This document shows, piece after piece, positions 26,443-34,606 of a stretch of 64,000 nt of DNA. Under the pieces are notes generated by a model. That model ran no database searches, was not told the origin of the DNA, and saw nothing but the letters and a program-made list of their open reading frames with translations. Source of the stretch: Planctomycetota bacterium (GTDB lineage: Bacteria > Planctomycetota > UBA1135 > UBA2386). The stretch is from NCBI GenBank assembly GCA_028281765.1, contig JANQJF010000102.1:1-64000 (forward strand). The letters run 5' to 3'. Position 1 is the stretch's first letter. Each line of letters starts with the position of its first letter. The translations under genes were made by a program, and so were the position numbers.

Positions 26443-29214
26443 ATGACCGAGACCCAAACCGCGCCCACCAACCCTGCGGAGACCTCGACGACGATCAACC
26501 TCGACGGCGTCGACGTCCCGTTCCAAGAGGGCGAAACCATCTACGAAATCAGCGAGCGGCACCGCAAGGAAGTGCCGACGCTGTGCTACGACGACCGACT
26601 CGAAGCCTTCGGCTCGTGTCGACTGTGCGTCGTGGAAGTCGAGGGGCTGCGCAACCCCGTCGCCTCGTGCACGACCAAAGCCACCGAAGGCATGGTCGTC
26701 CGCACCAAGACCGAGCCGATCGAGAAGCATCGCAAGACGCTGATGGAGCTCGTCGTGTCGGAGAACACCGGCGGCGAGAAGCGCAACGGTCAGATCGACG
26801 TCGATCCGCTGCGCGGCCTCAAGTCGCAGGAGCTCAGCCTGCTCGCCGACCGCTACGACGTCGACGGCACGCGCTTCGCCGGCAAGACTTCGGGCACGAC
26901 GAACATCCAGGACGACAACCCGTTCATCCTGCGCGACTACGACAAGTGCATCTCGTGCTACCGATGCGTGCGCGTGTGCGCCGAGCGCGAAGGTGACTAC
27001 GCGATCTCGGTCATGAATCGCGGGTTCCACACCCAGATCACGACGGAGTTCGAGAACGACCTCAAGGACTCGGCGTGCACATTCTGCGGCCAGTGCGTGC
27101 AGACCTGCCCGACCGGAGCGCTCGCCGACAAGAAGGCGATGCGCGACGTCGACACTCCTGGCGAGATCCAGAAAACGCGCTCGATCTGCCCGTACTGCGG
27201 CGTCGGCTGCTCGGTCGACATCCTGAGCAAGGGCGAGAAGATCGTCGGTATCCACCCTGCGATGGACGGCCCGGCCAACGTCGGCGCGCTGTGCATCAAG
27301 GGGCAGTACGCGTTCGACTTTGTGCAGCATCCGGACCGTCTCAAGACGCCGCTCGTCCGCAAGGACGGACAGCTCGTCGAGGCGAGCTGGGACGAAGCGC
27401 TCGACCGCGCGGCCGCGGGCTTCGTCAAGGCGAAGAAGGACCATGGCCGCCACTCGGTCTACGCGATCGCGTCCGGCCGCGCGCCGCACGAGTCGTCCTA
27501 CACTCTGCAGAAGTTCATCCGCGCGGGGTTCGCGACCAATCACGTAGACAATTGCTCACGTGCTTGACACGCTCCTACGGTCGCCGGTCTGGCGGCTACG
27601 ATCGGACGCGGTGCCATGTCGAATCCCCTGGCCGACATGGAGAAGCCCGATGTGATCTTCGCGATCGGCACCAACATGACCGAGTGCCATCCCGTCGCCG
27701 CGACGCGCCTCAAGCGCGCGTTGCGCAACGGCGCGAAGATGATCGTCGCGGACCCGCGGAAGATCCCGTTGGCCGAGATGGCCCATCTCTATCTGCCGCT
27801 GCGCGTCGGCACCGACGTCGCGCTACTGCTCGGCATGGCGCACGTGATCGCACGCGACGGCCTCATCGACCGTGAGTTCATCGATGCGCGCACGGCCGAC
27901 TTCGACGCGTTCGTCGAGCACGTGAAGCAGTTCACGCCGGAGTGGTCCGAGTCGATCTGTGGCGTGCCCGCCGCGGACATCGAGAAGGCCGCGCACTGGT
28001 ACGGCAAGGCCGAGCGCGGCGCGATCTACTACACGCTCGGCATCACGGAGCACATCTGCGGCGTCGACAACGTGCAGAGCCTCTGCAACCTCGTGCTGAT
28101 GACCGGCAACATCGGTAAGGAGGGCACCGGCATCAACCCGATGCGCGGGCAGAACAACATCCAAGGTGCCGGCGACGCCGGCGCGCTGCCGAACAATTAC
28201 GTCGGCTTCCAGCCGGTCACGGATCCGGAGAACCAGGCGAAGTTCGAGAAGGCGTACGGAGCCAAGGTCGACCTCGAGAAGGGTATCACCAAGGTGCGCG
28301 CACTCGAGCGTGCGGCCGAAGGCGAGATGAAGGCGATGATGATCGCCGGCGAGAACACGGTCGTGACCGACCCGGATCGCAAGCACTGCGAGCACGCGCT
28401 CGAGAACCTCGACCATCTCGTCGTCATCGATCTGTTCCGCACCGAAACCGCCGAGTTCGCGGACGTCGTGCTCCCGGCGACGAGCTGGGGCGAGACCGAC
28501 GGCGTCTACTCGAACACCGAACGCCGCGTGCAGCGCGTGCGCGCCGCGGTGAAACCCCAGGGCCAGGCCAAGCCCGAGTGGTGGATCATCAGCGAGATCG
28601 CGAAGCGCGCGGGCATCGCGGGCTTCGACCACTTCGAGTCCGCAAAGGACGTGTTCAACGAGCTCTGCTCGCTGTCCGCGACCTACAAGGGCCTGGACTG
28701 GGATCTCATCGACAAGGGCGAGTACCACTGGCCGGTCCCCGAGAAGGGGCACCCGGGCGAACCGATCCTACACTCGAAGGAATTCAAGAACGGACGCGGC
28801 CTGTTCCGCGTGATCGGCTACCGCGATCCCGCCGAGGTCGTCAGCGAAGACTTCCCGGTCTGGCTGACGACGGGACGCCGCCTGCAGAACTACCACTCGC
28901 GCACGATGACCGGCCGCGCAGCCGGCATCGACTACCTGCAGCCCGAGGAGTTCCTCGAGGTGCATCCCGACAACGTGTCGGCGTGGGGCCTGACCGACGG
29001 CGGCTGGTGTCGCATGTCGAGCCCGCGGGGCGCGGTCGAGATCAAGGTCAAGGCGACGGCGACGTCGCCGCGCGGCACGGTCTTCTGCTCGTTCGGTTTC
29101 AACAACGTGCCGATCAACAACCTGACCGGCTCGGGCTACGACCCCGTGACCGAGACGGCCGAGCTCAAGGTCTGCCCGGTCAAACTCGAACCGATCGCCG
29201 CACCGAGTGCCTGA
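26443..29214 (+). CDS. fdhA: NAD-dependent formate dehydrogenase alpha subunit, selenoprotein (Sec375, in-frame TGA at 27565)
   Basis: Read through TGA 27565-27567, this is one 923-residue molybdenum/tungsten bis-MGD enzyme. In order it has a [2Fe-2S] ferredoxin domain (Cys48 region, LCYDDRLEAFGSCRLC), a two-cluster ferredoxin part (CISCYRCVRVCAE and CTFCGQCVQTCPTGAL), the [4Fe-4S] motif CPYCGVGCSVDIL at about 249, and Sec375 in NCSRA-U-HAPTVAGL. It then has the molybdopterin domains (EHICGVDNVQSLCNLVLMTG) and the dinucleotide-binding end WLTTGRRLQNYHSRTMTG near 807. The residues around Sec match E. coli FdhF (CCARV-U-HGPSVAGL), including the conserved His after Sec. It oxidises formate to CO2 or runs in reverse. 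A TAAGCT hexamer 9 nt before the ATG suggests a leaderless mRNA. The partner is the NuoEF fusion at 16682. Confidence 0.95.
27579..27597 (+). promoter_or_regulatory. SECIS-like hairpin of fdhA
   Basis: Directly after the UGA and within the coding sequence, GGUCGCC (27579-27585) pairs with GGCGGCU (27591-27597), seven pairs including two G-U. They close a five-base loop GGUCU that starts 18 nt after the UGA. E. coli fdhF has the same loop core (GGUCU) at nearly the same distance, and SelB reads the loop G-U there. This is direct sequence support for selenocysteine insertion at codon 375. Confidence 0.85.
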
Positions 29215-29226
29215 GTCGAAGCGCTG

Positions 29227-29943
29227 ATGTCGATCGCAGCTCTGCAGCGAGCGACGCGAGAGGTCAACAAGGCCCTCGCGCCGCTCGAGTTCGACGCGCC
29301 CGTCGCGTACGTCTACAACCCGCTCGTCTACGCCAAGCGTTCACACGGGCAGTACATCGAACGCTTCGGCCAGGGCCCGAAGGACGCGCTCCTGCTCGGC
29401 ATGAATCCCGGACCGTTCGGGATGGCGCAGACCGGCGTACCGTTCGGCGAAGTCGCGCTCGTCCGCGAGTGGCTCGGGATCGAAGCCAAGGTCGAAAAGC
29501 CGCCCGTCGAATGCCCGAAGCGCCCGATCACCGGCTTCGACTGCACGCGTAGCGAAGTCAGCGGACGCCGCCTGTGGGGCTGGGCGCGCGAGCGCTACGG
29601 CACGCCGAAGAAGTTCTTCGACAAGTTCTACATCCACAACTACTGCCCGCTCGTCTTCATGGAGGAGGGCGGACGCAACGTAACGCCCGACAAGCTCAAG
29701 GCCACGTCACGCGACGAGCTGTTCGCGATCTGCGATCGCTACATGAAGGCGGTCGTGCGCGCGGTGCAGCCGCGGATGATCATCGGTGTCGGCGCGTTCG
29801 CCGAGCAGCGCGCGCGCAAGACGTTCGACGGGACCACCGACTTCGAGTTCGGTCGGATCCCGCATCCGAGTCCGGCAAGCCCGGCGGCAAACAAGGGCTG
29901 GGACGCGCTCGCGGACAAGGCGTTCGCCGAGCTGGGGTTCTGA
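29227..29943 (+). CDS. SMUG1-type uracil-DNA glycosylase
   Basis: A 238-residue protein with the two active-site motifs of the SMUG (family 3) uracil-DNA glycosylases: motif 1 LLGMNPGPFGMAQTGVPFG and motif 2 HPSPASPAANKGW, where the His is catalytic. It removes uracil and oxidised pyrimidines from DNA to start base-excision repair. Length and order fit the family. It begins 12 bp after the fdhA stop, so it is probably on the same transcript, although no functional link to formate oxidation is obvious. It ends 1 bp before the convergent SGNH gene. Confidence 0.9.
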   Translation: MSIAALQRATREVNKALAPLEFDAPVAYVYNPLVYAKRSHGQYIERFGQGPKDALLLGMNPGPFGMAQTGVPFGEVALVREWLGIEAKVEKPPVECPKRPITGFDCTRSEVSGRRLWGWARERYGTPKKFFDKFYIHNYCPLVFMEEGGRNVTPDKLKATSRDELFAICDRYMKAVVRAVQPRMIIGVGAFAEQRARKTFDGTTDFEFGRIPHPSPASPAANKGWDALADKAFAELGF

Positions 29944-29944
29944 G

Positions 29945-31537
29945 TCAGAGGATCGGGATCAACTGCGCCGCGATGGCCTCCGCCATCAACCGGTAGCCGT
30001 CGTCGTTGCAGTGCCCATCCGCGACGTAGAGCTCGTGCGAAGGGTCCCGGAGCAGACTGTCGATCAAGGGCTGCGCGCTGCGAATGCACAGCGCACCCGT
30101 CTCGTCGGCGACTTCCTCGGCCGCCCGCATGTACCACTGCGGCCAGAGCAACGGATAGCCGATGAACACCGGCCGCACTCCGTCGCGACGGCACCGCCAG
30201 ACCATCTGCTCCATGTGACTGCGGAAGATCCCCTCCATGCGCGCAGCCGATTCGTCGCTCGTCAGCTCGTCGTACAGCGCGATCGCTGCGGCTCTGCTAT
30301 CGGCGTCCTCGACCGTCTCGTCGGCGATCTGACGAAACCGTTCGGCATCGACCGACACGCACAGCGGTCGTAGCAAGCGCAGCGTCGAATCACGATCGGG
30401 CGCGCGCACGTGCGCGCGAAGCAGCGAGCGCAGCGCCTGCTCGGGTTTCTCGTGCGACAACACGAGAGTCTGTGTCCGCAGTACGATCGCGTGATCGATG
30501 TCGTCGTGACTCTCATCGAGCGCGGCGACCGCTCGCGCGATGATCTCGCGTGCAGCATCCTTGTCACCACCGTTGATCTCCCGATCCGCCCACAGGTGCA
30601 GCAGCACCGGGTCGTCCGAATCGGCGCCCGCTTTCCTCGCGAACTCGAGGGCCGAGCGCTCGTCACCTGCAGCCGCGAATGCGGCGAGCAACTGCTCGGC
30701 GATGCGCGCGATCGGACGCACGCGGTACAGCTCTCGAAGTCGAGCCGTGTCCGCGGCAATCGCATCGCGACTCCCGCGACGAGAATGCACGCGACACCGC
30801 CGATGCAGAGCCAATCCCAGCGCGAGCGACTCGGGACCCGCGAGTTCGATGACTTCCGTATCGAGCCGCAAGGCTTCGTCGTATCGCATCGCCCGGAACG
30901 CCGCCATCGACTCTCTCGCCAGCTGGCGGATCTTCGCGCTCACTTCGGGCGACCGACCGGTGTCGACGATCTTCGGATGCGGACGTCGAGGAGTCGCACC
31001 GGCCTGCGCCGCTTCGAACGCGCGCTGCTCGTCCTCTTCCGTCACCCGGAGGCGACCTCGGAACGTGCGGAACAGACGCGGAATGCGCCAGGTCCAGCGG
31101 AACCGATCGTTCGCCACCCAATCGTCCGCGTCGGTGCTGTCCAGCTGCAGCGGGGCCGGTCGCGTCCACTCGTCGTTGAGCCCGATCAAGATGCAGGCGA
31201 TCTTCGGCGTGCCGCGCTTCAGCTCGGCATCGAGCCGCTGCAGGACCTCCCGACTGTTGCGACCGGGATAGCCGAGATTGCGCACGCGCCACTCGTCGTC
31301 GACCCGCTCTCGGATGATCTCTTCGAGCTGGGATGGATACGAATGGCTCTGATCACTCGCCCCCATCCCGAACGTGTACGAGTCCCCGATGCACAGCACG
31401 GTCTTCGCGCCAACTCCGTCCGGGGTCGCAGACGGGCCGCGGGTGAAGCACCAGAACCCGATCGCGAGCAGCTGCAACGTCGCCTCGAGTAGCAATACCG
31501 AGACCAAAGCCACATAGACGACGCGACGCCAGCGCAT
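29945..31537 (-). CDS. Membrane-anchored SGNH hydrolase with a helical repeat insertion
   Basis: A 530-residue protein that starts MRWRRVVYVALVSVLLLEAT, a basic patch plus one membrane helix. SGNH blocks are visible at both ends: VLCIGDSYTFGMG and NLGYPGRNSREVLQRL, then IGLNDEW near residue 120, and finally YVADGHCNDDGYRLMAEAI near 515. Between blocks III and V lie about 330 residues, partly TPR-like helical hairpins (e.g. ERSALEFARKAGADSDD, DAAREIIARAVAALDE), unusual inside this fold. The frame is open further upstream, but ATG 31537 is fixed by the membrane anchor and by TACACT (31551-31546), 8 nt before it. It lies 20 bp downstream of hrpB. Confidence 0.83.
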   Translation of the reverse strand: MRWRRVVYVALVSVLLLEATLQLLAIGFWCFTRGPSATPDGVGAKTVLCIGDSYTFGMGASDQSHSYPSQLEEIIRERVDDEWRVRNLGYPGRNSREVLQRLDAELKRGTPKIACILIGLNDEWTRPAPLQLDSTDADDWVANDRFRWTWRIPRLFRTFRGRLRVTEEDEQRAFEAAQAGATPRRPHPKIVDTGRSPEVSAKIRQLARESMAAFRAMRYDEALRLDTEVIELAGPESLALGLALHRRCRVHSRRGSRDAIAADTARLRELYRVRPIARIAEQLLAAFAAAGDERSALEFARKAGADSDDPVLLHLWADREINGGDKDAAREIIARAVAALDESHDDIDHAIVLRTQTLVLSHEKPEQALRSLLRAHVRAPDRDSTLRLLRPLCVSVDAERFRQIADETVEDADSRAAAIALYDELTSDESAARMEGIFRSHMEQMVWRCRRDGVRPVFIGYPLLWPQWYMRAAEEVADETGALCIRSAQPLIDSLLRDPSHELYVADGHCNDDGYRLMAEAIAAQLIPIL

Positions 31538-31545
31538 GGAGGTCG

Positions 31546-31551
31546 AGTGTA
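31546..31551 (-). promoter_or_regulatory. -10 hexamer TACACT of the SGNH gene
   Basis: CTGCTACACT, an extended -10 form, 8 nt before ATG 31537, in the 20-bp gap after hrpB. Confidence 0.55.
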
Positions 31552-31557
31552 GCAGCC

Positions 31558-33993
31558 CTACCGCAACGTCAACCGTCGGCTGCCCTGCTGATAGGTCACC
31601 CGGAAGCCGTGCAGCCTCGGCAGCGAACCCGCGGGCGGCTCCTTGTTCTTGCGCGCCTTGGCGTCCGCAGGCTCCAGTCGTACGGTCCTCTGGCCGTGTA
31701 GCAGCGTGCACGAGTAGACGCCGCCGTGATACGTCCACGTGCGCGGAAACTCCCGCAGCACCGGCTCCGCGGCCCAGCTCGGGACGCCCGTCATCTCCTC
31801 GAGTTCCGGCAGCAGATCCACCGACTCGAGGAGCTCGAGATCGGCCGCCGTCTCGACGCCGAGCGTTGCCAAACGCCCCGCCAACCACTCCGCCTCGTCG
31901 TCCGGAGGCATGTGAGGAGCGGGCCCGTATTCGCCCAGCGGATCCCCCTTCCAATGCGCCAGCACCTCCCAGGCGTGCAGCGCGTTGCGCAAGGCCTCGC
32001 CCGCGCCGCGGAACAGCCGGTTCTCCAGCACGAACGCAGCGACGGCGCGGTGCAGATCCACGCCGACGAGCGCGGCCTCTTCACTCGCCAACGTCACGCC
32101 GGCGAGCTGCACCTCACGGCGAGCCTCGATCTGCACCCGGCCGCGCTTGCTCTTGTCGAGCGTCACGTCCGCGAGCGCCGTCTCGCCGAGGCCGGCCGCC
32201 GCCAGCGCGCTCGGCGACGCGGGCAACAACATACGACCGATGCCGGTCACCCCGCGCTCGGCGGACAGCCACTCGGTCTCGAGGATCACCGCAGCGTTCG
32301 GCTTCGGCACCTCCAACTCCGGGTCCAACGGCTCGAACGGATAGACCTGCACCTCGATCGTGCCGTTGGCCCACGGCTGGGACCGACCGCGCTTCTTGTC
32401 CGCGCGCGGCCGCTTGACGAAACCGGCGGCTGGCAGGCGCGCGAGGATGTAGTCGGCGAGTCCATCCAACGCGTTTCCCTTCGCGTCGATCAGATCACGA
32501 AGCTGGCGAGCGATGGCCTTCGCATCGTCCAGGCGACGACCGCTGAGATGATGGCGCCGCGCATCCCCGTCCCGTAGCAGGACGAGGCTCATCGTCACTT
32601 CGTCCTTCACACCGCGCAGCAGCTCTTCGCGCGCCTCCTGCGCCTCTTCTCGGTCGCGGTGCGAGAGCTCCCGAAGATCGCGCAACAGCGAGCCGCGAGC
32701 CTGGAGCAAGGCGACCAGGTCACACAACGTCGCGTCGATCGAGTCAGGAGCCCCGACGAGCAACGCGGCTTCGTCCGCGGCAACGGGCAGCTGTGCGAGA
32801 TCCCGGCCGCGCGGCGTCAGACCTCGCGCGTCGATCGCCGCCAGGTCCTCGAGCCGCCGCATCGCGCGCTCGACCGCGAACTCCGGGGGCGGCGTGATCC
32901 AAACGGCCTTCGAGAAGGCCTCGCCCGACAAACCGAGCTCCGCGGCCTGCAGCACCAGATCGTCCAGCTCGACGCGCTCGATCTCCGGCCGCTGAAACGG
33001 CTCCGGCGGGAATCGATCGGACCAGAGCCGAACGCAAAGCCCTGCCGCGACGCGACCCGCTCGACCGGCGCGTTGCTCCATTGACGCGTGCGAGATCGGC
33101 ACCGTCGCCAAGACCGCACGCCCGGCCCGGTGCAGACGCGTCTTCGCGAGACCGCTGTCGATGACGATGCGCACACCGGGCAACGTGATCGACGTCTCGG
33201 CGACGTTCGTCGACAGATACACTCGACGACGGTCGGACTCTTGGAACACGCGGCGCATCACCTCCGGCGGCTGCGACCCGTGCACGGCCAAGACCTCTTC
33301 GGATCGCCGGCCGAGCGCCGATTCGACCGAGCGGATCTCGCGCATACCCGGCAAGAAGACGAGCACATCGCCGTCGTGATCCCGAAGCGCGCGCTCCACG
33401 GCATCCGCGACGCGCGGTCCGATATCGCGCGCGCTGGGCTCGATCGTCGCGCCGGCGTACGCCACTTCGACCGGGAACGTGCGCCCCGTCGCGTGCAGCA
33501 CGCCGGCATCGAGCGTCGCGGCGGCACCCTCCGCATCCATCGTCGCGGACGTCAGGACCAACGGCACGCTCCGGAGCTGCGGCAGGCTGGCCGCCGCAGC
33601 CACGACCAAGTCCATCTGCCACGACCGTTCGTGGAACTCGTCGACGACGATCGCGGCCGGCACCAGATCCGCGTCGGCGAGCATGCGCAGCGCGACGCCG
33701 GGGGTGCAGAACAACACGCGCGTCGCGGCGCTCGATCGGTCCGCGAACCGCACGCGGCTTCCGAAGTAGCCACCCACGGACTCGCCACGCTCTCGAGCCA
33801 AGAACTCCGCCAGCGCCTGACACGCGACCCGCCGTGGCTCGACGACAAGGATCAGCCCCTCGAAACGCTCCGCGAGCCAGACCGGCACGCGAGTCGACTT
33901 GCCGGCGCCCGTCTCGGCGGTCACGACGAGCCGCGAGCGCGCGTCGACCGCGCAGTCGAACTCGGCGCGGATCTCGTCGATGGGCAGGCGCAT
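31558..33993 (-). CDS. hrpB: ATP-dependent RNA helicase HrpB (DEAH/RHA family)
   Basis: An 811-residue superfamily 2 helicase. The Walker A motif is TAETGAGKSTRVPVWL, and the DExH box reads DEFHERSWQMD. Motif III is LVLTSATMD, and motifs V/VI are LSTNVAETSITLPGVRIVIDSG and QRAGRAGRVAAGLC. The RHA-type winged-helix region and the HrpB-specific C-terminal domain (from about 690) follow, making it full length. The family unwinds RNA in an ATP-dependent way; HrpB's biological role in bacteria is not well defined. TACGCT at 34005-34000 lies 6 nt before the ATG, which fits a leaderless mRNA. The gene is divergent from the ECF sigma gene at 34067. Confidence 0.93.
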   Translation of the reverse strand: MRLPIDEIRAEFDCAVDARSRLVVTAETGAGKSTRVPVWLAERFEGLILVVEPRRVACQALAEFLARERGESVGGYFGSRVRFADRSSAATRVLFCTPGVALRMLADADLVPAAIVVDEFHERSWQMDLVVAAAASLPQLRSVPLVLTSATMDAEGAAATLDAGVLHATGRTFPVEVAYAGATIEPSARDIGPRVADAVERALRDHDGDVLVFLPGMREIRSVESALGRRSEEVLAVHGSQPPEVMRRVFQESDRRRVYLSTNVAETSITLPGVRIVIDSGLAKTRLHRAGRAVLATVPISHASMEQRAGRAGRVAAGLCVRLWSDRFPPEPFQRPEIERVELDDLVLQAAELGLSGEAFSKAVWITPPPEFAVERAMRRLEDLAAIDARGLTPRGRDLAQLPVAADEAALLVGAPDSIDATLCDLVALLQARGSLLRDLRELSHRDREEAQEAREELLRGVKDEVTMSLVLLRDGDARRHHLSGRRLDDAKAIARQLRDLIDAKGNALDGLADYILARLPAAGFVKRPRADKKRGRSQPWANGTIEVQVYPFEPLDPELEVPKPNAAVILETEWLSAERGVTGIGRMLLPASPSALAAAGLGETALADVTLDKSKRGRVQIEARREVQLAGVTLASEEAALVGVDLHRAVAAFVLENRLFRGAGEALRNALHAWEVLAHWKGDPLGEYGPAPHMPPDDEAEWLAGRLATLGVETAADLELLESVDLLPELEEMTGVPSWAAEPVLREFPRTWTYHGGVYSCTLLHGQRTVRLEPADAKARKNKEPPAGSLPRLHGFRVTYQQGSRRLTLR

Positions 33994-33999
33994 GCAGGG

Positions 34000-34005
34000 A
34001 GCGTA
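34000..34005 (-). promoter_or_regulatory. -10 hexamer TACGCT of hrpB
   Basis: It lies 6 nt before ATG 33993, with no Shine-Dalgarno sequence. Confidence 0.45.
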
Positions 34006-34066
34006 CCGTCAGGAATCCGACGAAGAACACCGGGATTCCCGACCCCGTTCTCGCCTTCCTGTCAGT

Positions 34067-34606
34067 ATGAGACTGATGACGGAGCTCGCAACAGCATCCG
34101 GCAGCGACGTCTGGGTCGAACTGACCGAGAACGTCGTGCGCACGCACCAGAGCACGGTATGGCGTTACCTGCGGTTCCTCGGCTGTGATCCCGACCTCGC
34201 CGACGATCTGGCGCAGGAGACGTTCTTGGCGCTCGCATCGACACGCCTGCCGGACCGTGGACCGGAAGCGCTGTCGGGCTGGCTGCGTGGCACGGCCCGC
34301 AACCTGATGCGCGCGCGACGGCGCAGTCTGCGTCGCGAACTCGCGACCGCGACTCCCGAGCAAATCGAAGGCGCCTGGTTCGAGTATGCGCGTGACGACG
34401 GCGGTGCATCGTACCGCGCCGCGCTTCACAGCTGCCTCGCGACCCTCTCCGAGAAGGATCGGATCGCGGTGGACCAGCGCTACTCCGAACGCGCGTCTCG
34501 TTCCGCCATCGCAGCCAGACTCGACATGAGTGTCGAAGGCGTCAAGTCGCTCCTGCGCCGAGCCAAGGCCGCTCTCAGAACGTGTATCGAAGGAAAGACA
34601 CGATGA
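34067..34606 (+). CDS. ECF RNA polymerase sigma factor (first of two sigma/LRR pairs)
   Basis: A 179-residue ECF sigma factor. Region 2 reads STVWRYLRFLGCDPDLADDLAQETFLAL, and region 4 reads LSEKDRIAVDQRYSERASRSAIAARLDMSVEGVKSLLRRAKAAL in pieces, with a helix-turn-helix at the end. It would direct RNA polymerase to a dedicated promoter set. Its stop overlaps the start of the next gene (ATGA at 34603-34606), so the two are translationally coupled. The partner is a single-pass membrane protein with leucine-rich repeats, likely its regulator. The ATG at 34067 was chosen because the sigma fold begins there; the frame continues upstream without matching the family. Confidence 0.9.
   Translation: MRLMTELATASGSDVWVELTENVVRTHQSTVWRYLRFLGCDPDLADDLAQETFLALASTRLPDRGPEALSGWLRGTARNLMRARRRSLRRELATATPEQIEGAWFEYARDDGGASYRAALHSCLATLSEKDRIAVDQRYSERASRSAIAARLDMSVEGVKSLLRRAKAALRTCIEGKTR

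Noticed and set aside
27565-27567. Nonsense mutation or frameshift splitting fdhA
   Set aside because: The TGA is in frame, sits at the conserved Sec position, and is followed by a SECIS-like hairpin and an intact frame.
31538-31954. N-terminal extension of the SGNH protein
   Set aside because: It overlaps hrpB in another frame and has Gly/Arg shadow composition; the promoter and membrane anchor set the start at 31537.
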